The position numbers and the translations under genes were made by a program. Shown here in pieces: positions 11,331-22,795 of a stretch of 64,000 bases of DNA; position 1 is the stretch's first letter; each line of letters begins with the position of its first letter. The notes under the pieces are model-generated. The model did not search any database. It was given only the letters and a program-made list of their open reading frames with translations, and had not been told where the DNA came from. The DNA comes from Evernia prunastri (lineage: Eukaryota; Ascomycota; Lecanoromycetes; Lecanorales; Parmeliaceae), in the NCBI GenBank assembly GCA_003184365.1, contig NKYR01000009.1:310001-374000 (forward strand), read 5' to 3'.

Positions 11331-14068
11331 ATGGCTGATAATGTGGACCCGCTCATCCATATGCTTCTTACCAGATTCCCCGAATGCTTCAAACTGAGTA
11401 CTACTTCACCTGCCCGGGCTTCTACTCCACTGGCTCAAGTAACATCTGCACAACCTGGAACCGGCGACCTTGAGCCTAGTGCGTGTAATGACCGGGAAGA
11501 TGCTATGGCTAGGGAGACTACAGTCGACGTCAGCAATACTAAGACAGACAATGTCGGGGAGAGTGAGTAGACCATCCCAGCTGAGATTGCATTGTCTGAC
11601 CGAACATCAAGAAGACCTTCCAGACACCAGTGACAGTGCATCAGTACCCGGGTTTGATGATTTCTTGTCCGATCATGACTCCGACACTGAAGTCGTCACC
11701 TCAAGCAATCCGAAAGAGGGCAAAGCTGAGTCAAGCCTGTCAGTATGGATGAAGCTGGCAGAGCAACACGCCCGCTCTCTAGATGAAAAAAAAAGGCAGA
11801 GCGCGTCAGACTCATTGCCGGAGTCGTCAGCTCCAACTGATGAGTCTCGTGGTACACGCAGTGTCAGCCCACCTCTCAAAGTTGCTCTTGCTCAGAAAGC
11901 TTGGCGCCAAAGCTACAAAAAGCCAAGCCCTTCACACCTGCGCAATGAGATATATGGGTCTTCTGCTTGTGATGACCAGAGTGTTTCAGAGTGTGACACA
12001 ATTCAAAATACAGTGGATCCCACCTCGCCTGAGCTTTCTAAGGGTGGAGAGCTCGACGCTTTGCTTGCGCAGACTGGTTTGGTTGGTAGCGGCTCCGCTT
12101 CGCGGCGCGAAGGTATCATGAAAGATACCGAAGCAGCATTCATCACAAGAATTGAGGCATTCGTCGAAAAAGCATACATTGACGAACTTACTACTGCCCA
12201 CTTGACTGCAGGGTCCAAAGCTCATAAGGAAGGAGCTACCAAAGAAAAGTCAGCCCTGGAAGATTTCAAGCGTACCAGGGTGCTCCATCAGTTTCTTGCT
12301 GATGGGGGCACTCTTCCACCGCCCGTTATTCCCTTGAAAGGAGCTCCTGGGTTCGATGAAGCCACGTTGGGTAATCTTGATTCCTCGCCTGAGATTGACC
12401 AGCAATCAGAGTTGGGGTCTCGCAAGAGCGGCGCTGTGTTGTTTGCAGATGCATGGGCGAAGCTTCCTGATGAGATCTCATATCTCGGCCAATATACGGC
12501 AACGCAATTTTGGAACTTCGTGAATGACCCGGTGGTCCGTAAAACAATCCTTGAGTATAAACTAGTGTTGGCCTTGGCTGCTGAAGAGTTTGGAGTGTTG
12601 AACGTGCTTAACAAAGTTCTGGTGACGGTTGCTGAAAGCGAGGATGATGAAGCCCAGGAAGGTGCAAAACACATTGTTGATGCAAGTGATACCATAACAT
12701 ATGACCGCAGACTGAGCATATGCGCTGGTGATGAAGAGCCTACAGGACTTTCAGAAACAGATATCCTTCTAGCAGCGCTTTCTGAAGTCGAGCACAGTCT
12801 CGCAGATCAAGACTACAACAATCTCTCGGCGAGAAAGAGATACGCTTTGACAAAAGGTGTGAAACTAAATTCACAGACTTTGACGGAGCTACTCATAGAT
12901 TTCTACAAACACCTTCATAACATACACCACTCTTCCAAGATGAACACCACAGAAGATGATCAGTTCATTGAGGATTCGGTCATTGCCAAAAGCAAAGGTA
13001 AAGGCAAAGGCAAAAAGAAGAAGGGCCAAAACAAAAACAAAAACAAGAGCAAAAAGAGCGAGCCACTCATAAATGACGCTGCCACAGGCGATACCACGGA
13101 AAGCGATATGCCCGAAGAGGGCTTGCCGATTGACGGGGGAGAAGGCAAAGATGATGATTGGTCTGTGGAGGACGCAACGCACGGCAAGGGCAAAGGCAAA
13201 GAGAGCAGTGTGCTCGTGGACGATCAAAACATCGGCACAGCCAAAGGCAAAGATGATAAATTGACTTTTGAGGACACAATGGACGGCAAGGGCAAAGACA
13301 AAGAGAATAAGGAGCGCACTATGGATGAAGCCCAGCTGGACGCCTACTACCGGGCAGTATACACACAAAATCTCGTGCAAATTCTCAATTACATGGAAAC
13401 GATGATTCGTCCTCAAAAAGCTACAGACCATGAATTGGACCATTTCTGCGGGATTCTAGGAGCCGAGGGCGTTGTGCAAGGTGTCAGCCCGTTCATACAG
13501 GAGCTTAGATGGAACCGGTGAGTGGAGGTCATTGACTTGACCGCTTGGGGGCCGTTGAGCTGACGTAGGCTTTGCTGGCAGTGCGGTCGTTGAGCATCCT
13601 ACCAATCCCATGATTACCGAGATCTTGCGACGCACCTACAAACTACGTCCCACGGACGGTCTGCACGACCCCTCAGGCATCTCTGTCGCTCCTGTGACCC
13701 CCCTGCACCCCCCTCTTCCACCAGGCCTATTTCCGGCCACGCCTGCGATCACCACGCACAAGCCCAAGAAGGAGCGCACCGGTATCACCAAGCAGCCACA
13801 AGCTCCCATCAAAGTCAAGCTGCCCTTCGAGAACGCGTCGATGGTCTTGCAGCTGAGAGATGCAGCTATTGCGGCAAAAGTACGAGATGGGGTTTCCATG
13901 GAGAGGGCCAAGGCGTTCGGGGATCGCATCGCAGTTGGTCAGAGCAAGCAGTATTTGAAAGAGAAGAGCAGATTGAAGGTTCCTGAAGGCCCGGTGATCG
14001 ACATGTTGGTGAAGAGACAGAGGAGTATGGCTAGGGTGTCTGGGGTGCCCGAGCATCTGATTCCCTGA
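11331..14068 (+). CDS. Hypothetical 870-aa protein with charged GKGK repeats
   Basis: Three exons, 11331-11562, 11624-13517 and 13582-14068, give 870 residues. Both introns (61 and 64 bp) begin GTGAGT, have CTGAC branch sites and end CAG, and the phases match exactly. No enzyme or DNA-binding domain is recognised. The N-terminal third is Ser/Thr/Asp-rich and probably disordered. The middle has a helical segment around the LADGGTLPPP stretch and acidic tracts. A Lys/Gly block with KGKGKGKKKK is followed by imperfect repeats alternating acidic patches with GKGKGK patches. The C-terminal 180 residues contain a proline-rich linker and a basic helical end. There is no signal peptide or membrane segment. 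Extended GTG or ATG starts inside the second exon are unlikely because the 11331 start sits in good context (cattATGgct). Function is unknown. Confidence 0.75.
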
Positions 14069-14082
14069 GAGAATGCTGTTTG

Positions 14083-15405
14083 CCGGTCAACCTCAACATC
14101 GCCATGGAGAGCTTTGGAAAGCAGAGCATGGCTGGAAGACTGTGGCTCGTGGCTCTAAGATTGCATAGACTGCGAGAGACCTGGATCAAACGTTTGACGA
14201 TGAGCATTAGGAACATGAATAGCACCCAATCAAGAATTGTTACCCGGATCAATCCTAGAAGGCCCAGGTCAAGTGTAGCTCGTAGAAGACCGAGTGACCG
14301 TAATGGAGACGTCGTTCTACATGCCTGGTAAAGTCCCTTCCATCTCTTGAGCCGCGGAGAAGAAATTGCATGAATGCCAAGAGAGAGTCTACGGCGGACG
14401 ATGATTGACACTCCGACAAAACCAAGAGCTCCATCAAAACTCGACAATTTTTTTTTTTCTTCTCTTATTTTTCTATGTCAAACTTTTTACAACGAACGAT
14501 AATTAAGTATTCTTCAGATATACTCTTCGAAGAGATTCTTCGGGAGGCTCTTCGGGGGGCTCTTCGGGAGGGTTCTTCGGGGGACTCTTCGGGGGGGTTC
14601 TTCGGGCGACTCTTCGGGGGGTTCTTCGGGGGGCTCTTCCGGGGGGCTCTTCGGAGGAGGTTCTTTGAGTACCCCCTCAAAATTTCAAAAATCTTCTCAA
14701 AAAAATTCGTGACAAGTTCGTACGAAAAAAAAGAGAAGAAGAAAACTTTAAATCAGTCTTATGAGGCTAAGCGTAAACTCTAAATTTAAAATACCGTATT
14801 TTAAATTCGACCCCCGAAGAACCCCCCCGAAGAGTCCCCCCGAAGAACCCTCCCAAAGAGCCCCCCGAAGAGTCCCTCGATAAGTCCCCCGAAGAACCCC
14901 CTCAAAGAGCTCCCCGAAGAGCGTCCCCTAAGAATTATCCTCGAAGAGTATTTTTTAAAGTAAGATTCTAGAACAGTAGCTACAGAAGTTTAACGTAAAG
15001 AAAAAAGTTGAGCAGAAAAAAAAAAACTGATCGGACTTTGATGGAGCTCTTGGTTTTGTCGGAGTGTCAATCATCGTCCGCCGTAGAGTCGAGACACTAG
15101 TACTGACATAGCTAGATCACAAGACCTCTATTATCAAATGACGTCTGCAGCTGATATATTATTGGGTCAAGAGCTGTAGCTTTTTAAACTTTGCACCCAC
15201 TTCATCTAAATCACACTTCATCAATTATACCAACAACATCGCAATCCTTAATTTATTAGATATCCAGAGTATCAGTTTATTCATACAACTCTCACGGTCA
15301 ACAGCTATCTCACTCCGGCCTTCTGCCATCCTATCCCACCACACAGTATACCAAACCCACTCGAACGGCGACTTTTGCCTCCTGCTTCCTTCCCCCACAA
15401 TCAGG
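14083..15405. other. Intergenic region holding the foldback element
   Basis: Apart from the foldback element, 14069-14384 is the 3' region of the upstream gene and 15091-15405 is the promoter and leader of glc8, which is pyrimidine-rich just before the start codon. No other gene is seen. Confidence 0.6.
14390..15085. mobile_element. 696-bp foldback/MITE element with 49-bp perfect terminal inverted repeats
   Basis: The ends are perfect inverted repeats of 49 bp (14390-14438 and 15037-15085, each beginning TACGGCGGACGATG), and similarity continues inward for well over 100 bp. A 5-bp direct repeat, GAGTC, flanks both sides (14385-14389 and 15086-15090) and is the likely target-site duplication. 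The inner part of each arm holds about ten tandem copies of a 12-13 bp unit, consensus TCTTCGGGGGGN: G-rich on the plus strand in the left arm (about 14540-14665) and C-rich in the right arm (about 14810-14940). The whole element is therefore a long imperfect hairpin with an AT-rich loop. It has no transposase. A short frame over the left repeat is not a gene. It is non-autonomous and its superfamily is unassigned. Confidence 0.85.
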
Positions 15406-16446
15406 ATGACCCAAGTCTCCCCACCCATGCACATCTCTTCACCACCCCAGCGGCCTAAGGGTACACCCATCCCCCCTATCCATCATCACGCCGTACTCAT
15501 CTAACAACCAACCAGGCATCCTCAAAAACTCCTTCCGCCGCTCTCCCCCCGAACGGCCCCTCCTACCCACCGCGCCCTCCTCCGAGCAAGCCGTGAGCTC
15601 CTCCCCCCTCGCCAACACCGTCGCCGCCCAAGCCCTCTCCGGCACCCCCGAGCAGGACCTCACGCTGCAAAACACCATGCAGAACGCCGGCCACCGCCGC
15701 AACTCGAGCCTGGACCCCCGCGCCAACGTCTCCCGCCGCCAATCCGGCGCCGGCGGGTTCGGCGACGTCAACGCCGACGAGACGATGCGGCTGCGCTGGG
15801 ACGAGGCGAACCTGTACCTGACGGAGCAGGAGAAGAGCTCGACGATGAAGATCGACGAGCCGAAGACGCCGTACGCGCGGCGGTACGAGCCCGAGGAGGA
15901 CGAGGACGAGATGCGCACGCTGGACGCGCAGGAGCTCAAGGTGGACGAGCTGGACAAGGTCCGGGAGGGCCGCCGGGCGCAGCGGACGCGGGAGGCCGAG
16001 ATCCCGGGCTTGGATATCGGGGAGCCGGAGGAGGACGTCTCGGCGGTGGGGAGGGATGAGGACGAGAGGATCCAGCGGATTCGGAGCGCGAGCGGGAGTG
16101 CGGAGAGGAGTGGCAGCGGCAGCGGCAGTGGCGGCCTTGGACGGAGTGGGAGTTTGAAGGGGGAGAAGAGCGTTGTGGTGGATGATGAGGCGCCGGATGG
16201 GAAGCGCCATGATGGGATCGTGAGGCACAAGGATTTCGAGGAGATGAGGAAGAAGCACTACGAGATGAAGGATGTCAAGGGGCTGCTCGGGTGAGTTTGT
16301 GCCATTCTACTTGACTTTGTCCTTGGCGGGCCATGCTGACTTGTAGTCACAGCCATTTTGCAGAAGAGCTCGAGGCTATGGACGAGGACGAGGATGTCCC
16401 GCCTCCTGTGCCAAAGCTCAATCGGACACCAGTGAATGGAGCATAG
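15406..16446 (+). CDS. glc8: Protein phosphatase inhibitor 2 / Glc8 (PP1 regulator)
   Basis: Regulatory subunit of type 1 protein phosphatase. Exons 15406-15460, 15516-16290 and 16347-16446 give 309 residues; a 6-base later acceptor (exon from 16353) is also in frame. All the PP1-contact signatures of inhibitor-2 are visible. A KGILKN motif just after intron 1 is the SILK-type docking site. LRWDEANLYLTEQE and MKIDEPKTPY match the inhibitor-2 block holding the Thr that GSK3-type kinases phosphorylate (TP in EPKTPY). The C-terminal FEEMRKKHYEMKDVKGLLG matches the family helix that covers the PP1 active site. Acidic and Ser/Gly-rich linkers explain the length above yeast Glc8. Family knowledge says it both inhibits and activates PP1, affecting glycogen and mitotic control; that role here is inferred. 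A foldback element ends 321 bp before the start. Confidence 0.92.
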
Positions 16447-17189
16447 GAGATGCGAAGTTCAGACGACCGTTACGACCGGCGTTCCGGTAAGCGCAGCTTG
16501 TTTGAGGCGAGAGTGTTAGACAGTCAACCGTTCACACTAGCCTATTAAAGCTTCTATAATTCATGCTCGCTCTCCATCCTTGACAACACGCAATCTCTAT
16601 AGAGCCAGCTGCCATCCCACTAAGCCCAGACGATCCTGTCCTACAATTACCGCAAGGATGCAGTTAACCCAGAGCACCATCCGCCACGCTGACGCCAAAG
16701 TCACAGGCAACGCAATATGAATGCCTTCCGGCCCATGGTCCCATTGCGACTGCCCCCAAACACTGAGTAGACGCCATCCTTTCGACCACAGCATAGATTC
16801 CCTAGACCCCGCCAGCTCTTTAAGAGTCTATGTAGAACTCTGACCGCGCACTTGGGAGTTTTGAAAGCGATTGCTGGGGTTTATCTTGAACAAGGTTGGT
16901 ATCGAGCATTACCACCCTGTTCACTCTCCTTGTCCCTGTTCACTCTCCTTGTCGACACCTTAACCTTTTCTACACCGGCTTGAATTCCAGCCGAGGACAT
17001 TTTGTGTTCGGAAGATACTGGCCTGGATTGTCGGATGTCATGGGGAGTCTCATGCAACATTCTGTTGGAGGACATCTGAGGCCTATATTTGCTATTATCA
17101 TGTCTTCGAGACGTTCGTAGATGCTGTTGGTAAATGAAAAATGGTATCTTGTGGACTTCATGTGATATTCATGGTGCATGCTGGGCAAC
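16447..17189. other. Convergent intergenic region
   Basis: Lies between the 3' ends of glc8 (+) and the STAND N-terminal domain gene (-). It contains a tandem duplication of the phrase ctccttgtccctgttcact near 16920-16950. No coding frame with support is seen. Confidence 0.6.
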
Positions 17190-19014
17190 CTATGTCGATG
17201 GCGGAGGGGTGTCGGGGCGAGGAGTGTCAGACCGAGGGGTATCCGGTCGAGTGATGTCAGGTTGGGTGACGTCGGAGAGATGAGGGTCTGACACTAGTAA
17301 TTCGGCGAGGTTGTTGGAGTGCTGACTCCATGTCTGTTTGGACTGCCTCACACGACCTGGTGGGCCCTTCGTACTCAAATCTGGGTTGCCAACGCGGCTG
17401 ATACTATTCCCGGCGAACCGGGGAAATCTCCTTTCGAGCTCGTAGAAGACGTCTGTAGCCAGGTCCTGGAATCTTGGTGGAGCTAAGGTACCGACGACTT
17501 GACGGGCTCGATTTCGGTTTGGATGAAAGTTGTCCTTAGGTAACAGGTAAGGGAGTACTTGGCCTGGTCCATTCGTTAGCTGTTCTGCAGAGCTCTGCCT
17601 TCGCAGCAGCTCCTCATACACGTCTGTGCTCAGCTGGAGGAATTGGACTGGCGATAGTCGCAACAAAGTTTCCCGACGTGTAATTTGTCGTGGACTGTGT
17701 TTCTCATCGCGCAGATGCTGAGCGAGAAATCTTTTGAAGACCGCGTAAAGTAGTTGCGATAAGCTTTCCTCCGTGACCGATGTCGTCCTTCCTTGACTCT
17801 CCAAGATGAAGATTGTACTTTGAGGGCGGTCCGAACCATCCATAGACGTCCCATTTCCATAATGTCTTGGAGACGTCCGTAGATGACGTTGCAAGCTGAA
17901 TTTGACGTTTTCTGGATTTTCTTTGAAATTAAAGGAGGAGGATTCACAGCTTGCTGCCGGACTTGTTGATGTGTCCAGCGCTGGCGACCTCGGAAAGATG
18001 GGCTCTTGAGACAAACTGCGTTCGCAGGCAACAGTGTCACAATCTTTGGCCGGGTTACACTCGTTGCTCACAGCTTTGTAGGCTTCGGGGCCCAATCCTG
18101 GCTCGTTGACGCACTCCCGGTCTAGTGATGACAACGTATCATGCAGTGTGTCGGAAACGGGTGAAGCGGTTTGTACTTGGTCTCCTGGAGATGCTTTTAG
18201 TAAGGACGTCGGTATAGCCAATGTAGTTACCCCAATGGGCTAGAGGCTGCTTACCAAAACCAAGGTCGGAGTAATATCCTTGCTGATTCGGTTCACATGG
18301 ATCCTCATCATCCAAAAGACCCCGACTCGCAAGCTCTTTGACGTAGGCCTTGATAAGATCTTTGTACTCTTGTATCACCGCGCTCGAAAACCCATCCTCA
18401 ATAAGCTCTCTCCGGAATTCCTTCCAAACGGCTTTCTCATCATCCGGGTAGGTTGTAAGGACCGATCCTTCAGAGCGGCCTGAGATCTCTCGAGAGACCA
18501 GGCGCGTGGTGATATTGTTGACGGCCTGCTTGATCTCTTTTAGACCCCCGCCGGCGTCATTCATCTGCTGTTCGACCCTACCAACCGTACCGAGAGACAC
18601 CGTATTCAGGAACAATGACAAGGCCGAGGTGTAGTATGTCATTTTGCTTCTTAAATCCGCCATGTCGGTCATTTCTCCATTGGCAAACTTGATCTTCTGC
18701 CATAGCTTTCGTCCGCTCCTCTCTGTTTCCCCTAAAGTGTTGTATTTCCACAGCATCCGATCGAGTAACTGGAGCACCCTTTGGCATCCACTAACAATGA
18801 CCTCAAGTTCTTCCCCGCAAGTATCGCCAGGCCTACTGATTGGACTTTCGGGCTTTGTGACCTCGTGCTCAAGCCGTTGCAGCACAACATGAAGACTCAA
18901 GACCTCTCGCGTGAGCTCATCATGCGCACCGCAAGCTTTCCGAGATCTTTGTACCACTGTCCAGGCTAACCGGGTGAGCAGGATGGCGTCACCGATGGAG
19001 TAGCCGAAGGACAT
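17190..19014 (-). CDS. STAND-type fungal N-terminal domain protein without NACHT
   Basis: Two exons, 19014-18255 and 18184-17190, give 584 residues. The 70-bp intron starts GTAAGC, has a CTTACTAAA branch region and ends CTCCAG, with matching phase. The first 180 residues, starting MSFGYSIGDAILLTRLAW, are the all-helical domain found at the N-terminus of fungal NACHT/STAND proteins (PF17111-like; I cannot separate it from the related SesA family). In NLR-like proteins this position acts as the signalling or execution domain. Here it is followed by a conserved helical block ending near YVKELASRGLLDD, then a long disordered tail. No P-loop, WD or ankyrin repeats follow. The tail ends in short TRPDTPRSDTPRPDTP-type repeats. 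Such stand-alone proteins are common in Pezizomycotina; function is unknown. Confidence 0.8.
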
Positions 19015-19536
19015 GGCGGAGGATTGGAGGACGCGGTCTCACGGTTGGAGCATGTCGAGATCGTCTTAAGTCGCCAACTAGGGAGACCTCTCGATGATCT
19101 GACATGCCCGACGAGGCTGAGAGCCAAGTCAGACATGGCGATAGCTCTTGACGCTGCAGAATTGGTGTGGTCACTAATGAGTAGAAGTGGTACCTGCGGT
19201 AGCACTCGAAGTGGGTGGAAGAAGATGTAGATTTTCTGTGGAAGACTCGCCAGAGGTACCCCTCCAGGCCAAGCCCACTATACTATATACGGCTACTGCA
19301 CAAGGCTTCAGAATGCGCCTGCCAACTGGGTACGGTACGAGAAGGATGGAGTATTCGGCTAGGACAAGGCTTGTCGTTCTCAGCTGGCAATTTGCACGAT
19401 CCCATGGAACAAACAATAGCCGAAATGGAAGACATCCGACACAGTGATTTGACGCGGAATCTCCGACAGAACAACAGCAGCGAACCGATCACCAAATTAC
19501 GAATTCTGGTGAGATGGAAATCGTATTAAAAGTCAC
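19015..19536. other. Intergenic region between two minus-strand genes
   Basis: Serves as promoter of the STAND-type gene and 3' region of the membrane-protein gene. The plus-strand frames here (up to 104 residues) have no recognised features. Confidence 0.5.
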
Positions 19537-20466
19537 CTATTTCACTCCTCTTAGGCTCTTTAGGCTCTTTACACTCTTGCCTCCCTTCGAACTCCTCATG
19601 CTTCTCGTAGCAGGCAACTCCGGCAATTCCCAATCACCCCCCAATTCCCTCAGAACTGTCACCTCCAGCGCTTCCTTTTCTTGATATGATACCTTTTGGC
19701 CGGGGCCCATCTCCTGGATGCTATTCCTGGGTGCCCGGAGCACTCGTTGGCTACCGACGGGATCGGTCACCTCGTCGGCGATGACTGGGAAGAGATCCTT
19801 GCTGTGCAACGAGCGAAGGAAACGTGCTCTTGTACGGCGATGTCGGTGGTATACGACGCTGGCGTAGATGAGGGCGGCAAAAAAGGTAATACTGTAGTTC
19901 GAAGTCAGCGAATAGCCACGGTGGCTCGGTGAATGACTTTTCCAAGTATCGAATTGGAAAGCCCAGCAACTCACAACAGGACTAAAGTCTCCACAAATCC
20001 CGCTAAGAAAACATATTCCGAACTAACCCCCTGCGCCTGCTGTGCCTTCACCGCTGTTATCGTACCAAGAGTTGCCAGCGTAAAAAGCATCAACCAGATT
20101 ATTGTCTTGACAAGTTGTAAGATCAGATATGTCAAGGGATGGAGCCTGGTAGCGGCAAAAAGTATGATCTCGATGACGGAGACGATGGTGCAGACAGCAC
20201 TGATGATGAGGACGATGAAATTGGTACTATTTGCCCAGTATCGTGAGCAAGCGTAGGGGTGAGACTACAGGTGAGTCAGAAGGAGAGGGGGTTACATACG
20301 TCTGGAATCCAGAGAACCCACGTAACCAAGTCAAGACGAATATCAGAGCGAGCATGAAGACTAGTTGGACAACCCAGAATGGAACAAGGACTTTTTTGAG
20401 CCAAGGGCTCTTGCTATGGAATTTGTAGAACATGCTGTAGGCTGGATTTCGGCCACTCCTGGACAC
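19537..20466 (-). CDS. Four-helix membrane protein (MARVEL-like)
   Basis: Three exons, 20466-20300, 20226-19975 and 19891-19537, give 257 residues. Introns are 73 and 83 bp (GTATGT...AAATAG and GTGAGT...CTACAG), with plausible branch sites and exact phase. Four hydrophobic segments are clear: about residues 26-48 (PFWVVQLVFMLALIFVLTWL), 58-80 (FIVLIISAVCTIVSVIEIIL), 85-110, and 123-150 across the second junction. The C-terminal 100 residues are cytosolic-looking and end in a Lys/Ser-rich stretch (KSVKSLKSL). The layout of four helices with short loops and a basic tail resembles fungal MARVEL-domain proteins of the plasma membrane or cell cortex. That assignment is by topology only. A shorter first intron using another acceptor would put SHPYACSRYWAN into the loop and is possible. 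Confidence 0.72.
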
Positions 20467-21769
20467 CGTCCTGATGCTATAGTAGAGAGATCCCAGGTAC
20501 TGGATGGTTAACCGACGAAGGTTGTTATATAGAGAAGCTTGTCGTCCACACCAACCTGCAAAGTCCAGATCGGCAAATCAATGTAGCAGCATCGAAGGAA
20601 AGAGAATGAGGGAAAAGGAGCAAGAAGAAGACGTCCACCGAGTGTTCTATTTCGCGAATATTGCTGCGCCTTCCCCATCTCATCGTCTCAAACTATCCCT
20701 GCCGGTCGGACCAAGTCAAGACAGACTCACATATCGGAGTCTTGTCGACACGACTTTATTGGTTCGCGCCGCATAAAAAGGGAAGCGCTTAGATCTGAAC
20801 ATCTCGAGTGTTTGGAGTGACCTGATCATGCCGCTGCCGAATAAGCGCACAGTCTCTGAAACGTGCCAACCAGGCAGTCTTCAAGCGATAGCCGTCCTTG
20901 TACCGTACAGTATAAACTCCGAAACAATCTAAGATCTATCTAGATTCGTGCCCAAGAAGACGACGAGTCTAAAACGATGTGTGTACCACGTATTTCAGTC
21001 GTACAACAAAGATGTTCGACTTCTTTTGAAAAGAAAGCGGGTATTTGGGGAAACTGACTTCACTGCGCTGTAGCGACACAAGTGATCTATGCTGCGCACG
21101 TGCGTGTGCAGACACCGTGCATCGAAGGAAAGGTGCATATGGATGCAGAAACAGAGCTTCAGTGATGAAAACTTTGTTCAACGGGTGATTGAGCCAATGC
21201 ATGCTCTCACCAATTGATGTACTCGTACGGGGTACAATCGAATCAGGTGCTCGCATTGAGTTATATAGCGGTATCCTGCATCTTCGAGCCTAGCAAGAAG
21301 TCGATCGCGTATTGCGTGCATCTATAGCCAGAAGACCCCAAGCTGCGAAGGAATGAGGGAAGTCACAAAAGAGGAAGCCAGAAGGATAATCCCAGAGCAA
21401 GGAAGCGAGCATGCTTGATACGGGTCAAACATATCTTAAAGACAGCGACAGAATCTTGGCGCGGGGCATCCTCAACAGAGAGAGCTATGTTGTACCTCTA
21501 CCTTATACATACCTCTACCATAAGGTAGCAATAGCATATCGAATATCAATGAGCGATATCTGAAAGCCATACCCGGCCCACATCAGAACCCATGCAAACC
21601 TCAAGCCAGTGACCCGAGTCCCTTCACCTCTCCCGCCCACCTACGACTCCGCCGCAAACAATGCCCATCCACCAAAGTCTCAGCGTCATACACTTACTTT
21701 CCGCCCACCTACAATAACCAAAACCACACATCGCTCCAAACCCACCCACCTACCAACCTACATAAAACA
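20467..21769. other. Divergent intergenic region, 1.3 kb
   Basis: Upstream of both the membrane-protein gene (-) and the methyltransferase-like gene (+). Frames at 20504-20776 (+) and 20969-21256 (-) show no motif. The last 200 bp before 21770 are strongly C/A-rich, a usual leader composition in filamentous fungi. Confidence 0.5.
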
Positions 21770-22795
21770 ATGCGCCTGCCCCCCTTCCCCTTCCCCTTCT
21801 CCTCCCCCCACCGCACCCCCATCCGCATCCTCAGCCTCTCCCTCCCAACCCTATTCGCCACAATGACAACCTCAACCTCCTCCAGCACCCAAACCCCACC
21901 TCCACCACCACCACAATCCCAACCCTCAACACCCTTCCCCACAAAGCCCTACACCCCCTCCACCCCCACCGGTCCCTTCCCCCACCCCCGGACCTCCTTC
22001 CTCCGCGCCGACGAGTCCCCGGACGCAGACTTCTACGCCGCGCCCCGCTTCGTCACGCACATCGACGACCACGCCATCGCGCTGCTGCAGAGATACTACG
22101 CCGCGACGCTGCCGCGGACGGGCCACGTGCTCGACCTCTGCAGCAGCTGGGTGAGCCATTTCCCCCCGGAGCTGGCCGAGCGCGCGATGGCGGCGAAGAA
22201 GGGGGGGAAAGGAAAAGAGCACGGAAACAACAAAAACGACACCGACGAGGAGGAAGGAAAGCTAGAAGTCATCGGCCTCGGCATGAACGCCCAAGAACTA
22301 TCCGCGAACCCCCTCCTCCACTCCACCCACCTGCAGGACCTAAACGCCCACCCCACGCTCCCCTCCTCCCTCGGCGGTCCCCCGCCCCTGAACGCAACCG
22401 TCTGCGTCGTCAGCATCGACTACCTGACGCAGCCGCTCGCCGTGCTGTCCTCGCTGCGGGACCGCACGGCCGAGGGCGGCAGCGTGCACCTCGTCGTGTC
22501 GAACCGGTGTTTCCCGACCAAGGCCGTCGGGCGCTGGCTCAAGGTCGGGGAAGGGGAGAGGCTGGAGATGGTGGGGGATTACCTGTGGTGGAGCGGGTGG
22601 CGGGAGGTGGAGATTGTGGAGGTGTGCGATGGGAGGGTGAGGGATGGGGAAGGAGGGGGAGGAGGAGGAGGAGGAGGAGGGGGGTTGGCGAGGCTGATGG
22701 GGATGTTTGGCGGGGTGGATCCGCTGTGGGTCGTTAGGGGGAAGAAGGTTGCGCGGGGTGGAGGTGCAGAGGGAGGAGGGAAGAGTGAGCTTTGA
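21770..22795 (+). CDS. SAM-dependent methyltransferase-like protein
   Basis: Single exon, 341 residues from the first ATG; a second ATG at 21863 has better context (cacaATGac) and gives 310 residues. The body matches a widespread eukaryotic class I methyltransferase-like family. RFVTHIDDHAIALLQRYY leads into GHVLDLCSSWVSHFP (motif I region, with Asp and the SWVSH signature), then VIGLGMNAQELSANP, then CVVSIDYLTQPLAVLSSL and LVVSNRCFPTKAVGRWL. These segments are diagnostic of the family. A low-complexity Lys/Glu insertion and a glycine run near the end are lineage additions. The first 31 residues are basic and hydrophobic without acids, like a mitochondrial targeting segment, so two protein forms are possible. 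Substrate is unknown. Confidence 0.8.
   Translation: MRLPPFPFPFSSPHRTPIRILSLSLPTLFATMTTSTSSSTQTPPPPPPQSQPSTPFPTKPYTPSTPTGPFPHPRTSFLRADESPDADFYAAPRFVTHIDDHAIALLQRYYAATLPRTGHVLDLCSSWVSHFPPELAERAMAAKKGGKGKEHGNNKNDTDEEEGKLEVIGLGMNAQELSANPLLHSTHLQDLNAHPTLPSSLGGPPPLNATVCVVSIDYLTQPLAVLSSLRDRTAEGGSVHLVVSNRCFPTKAVGRWLKVGEGERLEMVGDYLWWSGWREVEIVEVCDGRVRDGEGGGGGGGGGGGLARLMGMFGGVDPLWVVRGKKVARGGGAEGGGKSEL

Noticed and set aside
12288..13443. Minus-strand frames of 143-184 residues
   Set aside because: They arise opposite the Lys/Gly/acid repeats of the 870-aa gene and have shadow composition.
14465..14783. Open frames across the foldback left arm
   Set aside because: They only translate the TCTTCGGGGGGN repeat and have no start context or homology expectation.
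15439..16258. Long minus-strand frames of 231-263 residues
   Set aside because: They are shadows of the GC-rich glc8 coding exon, which has clear family motifs on the plus strand.
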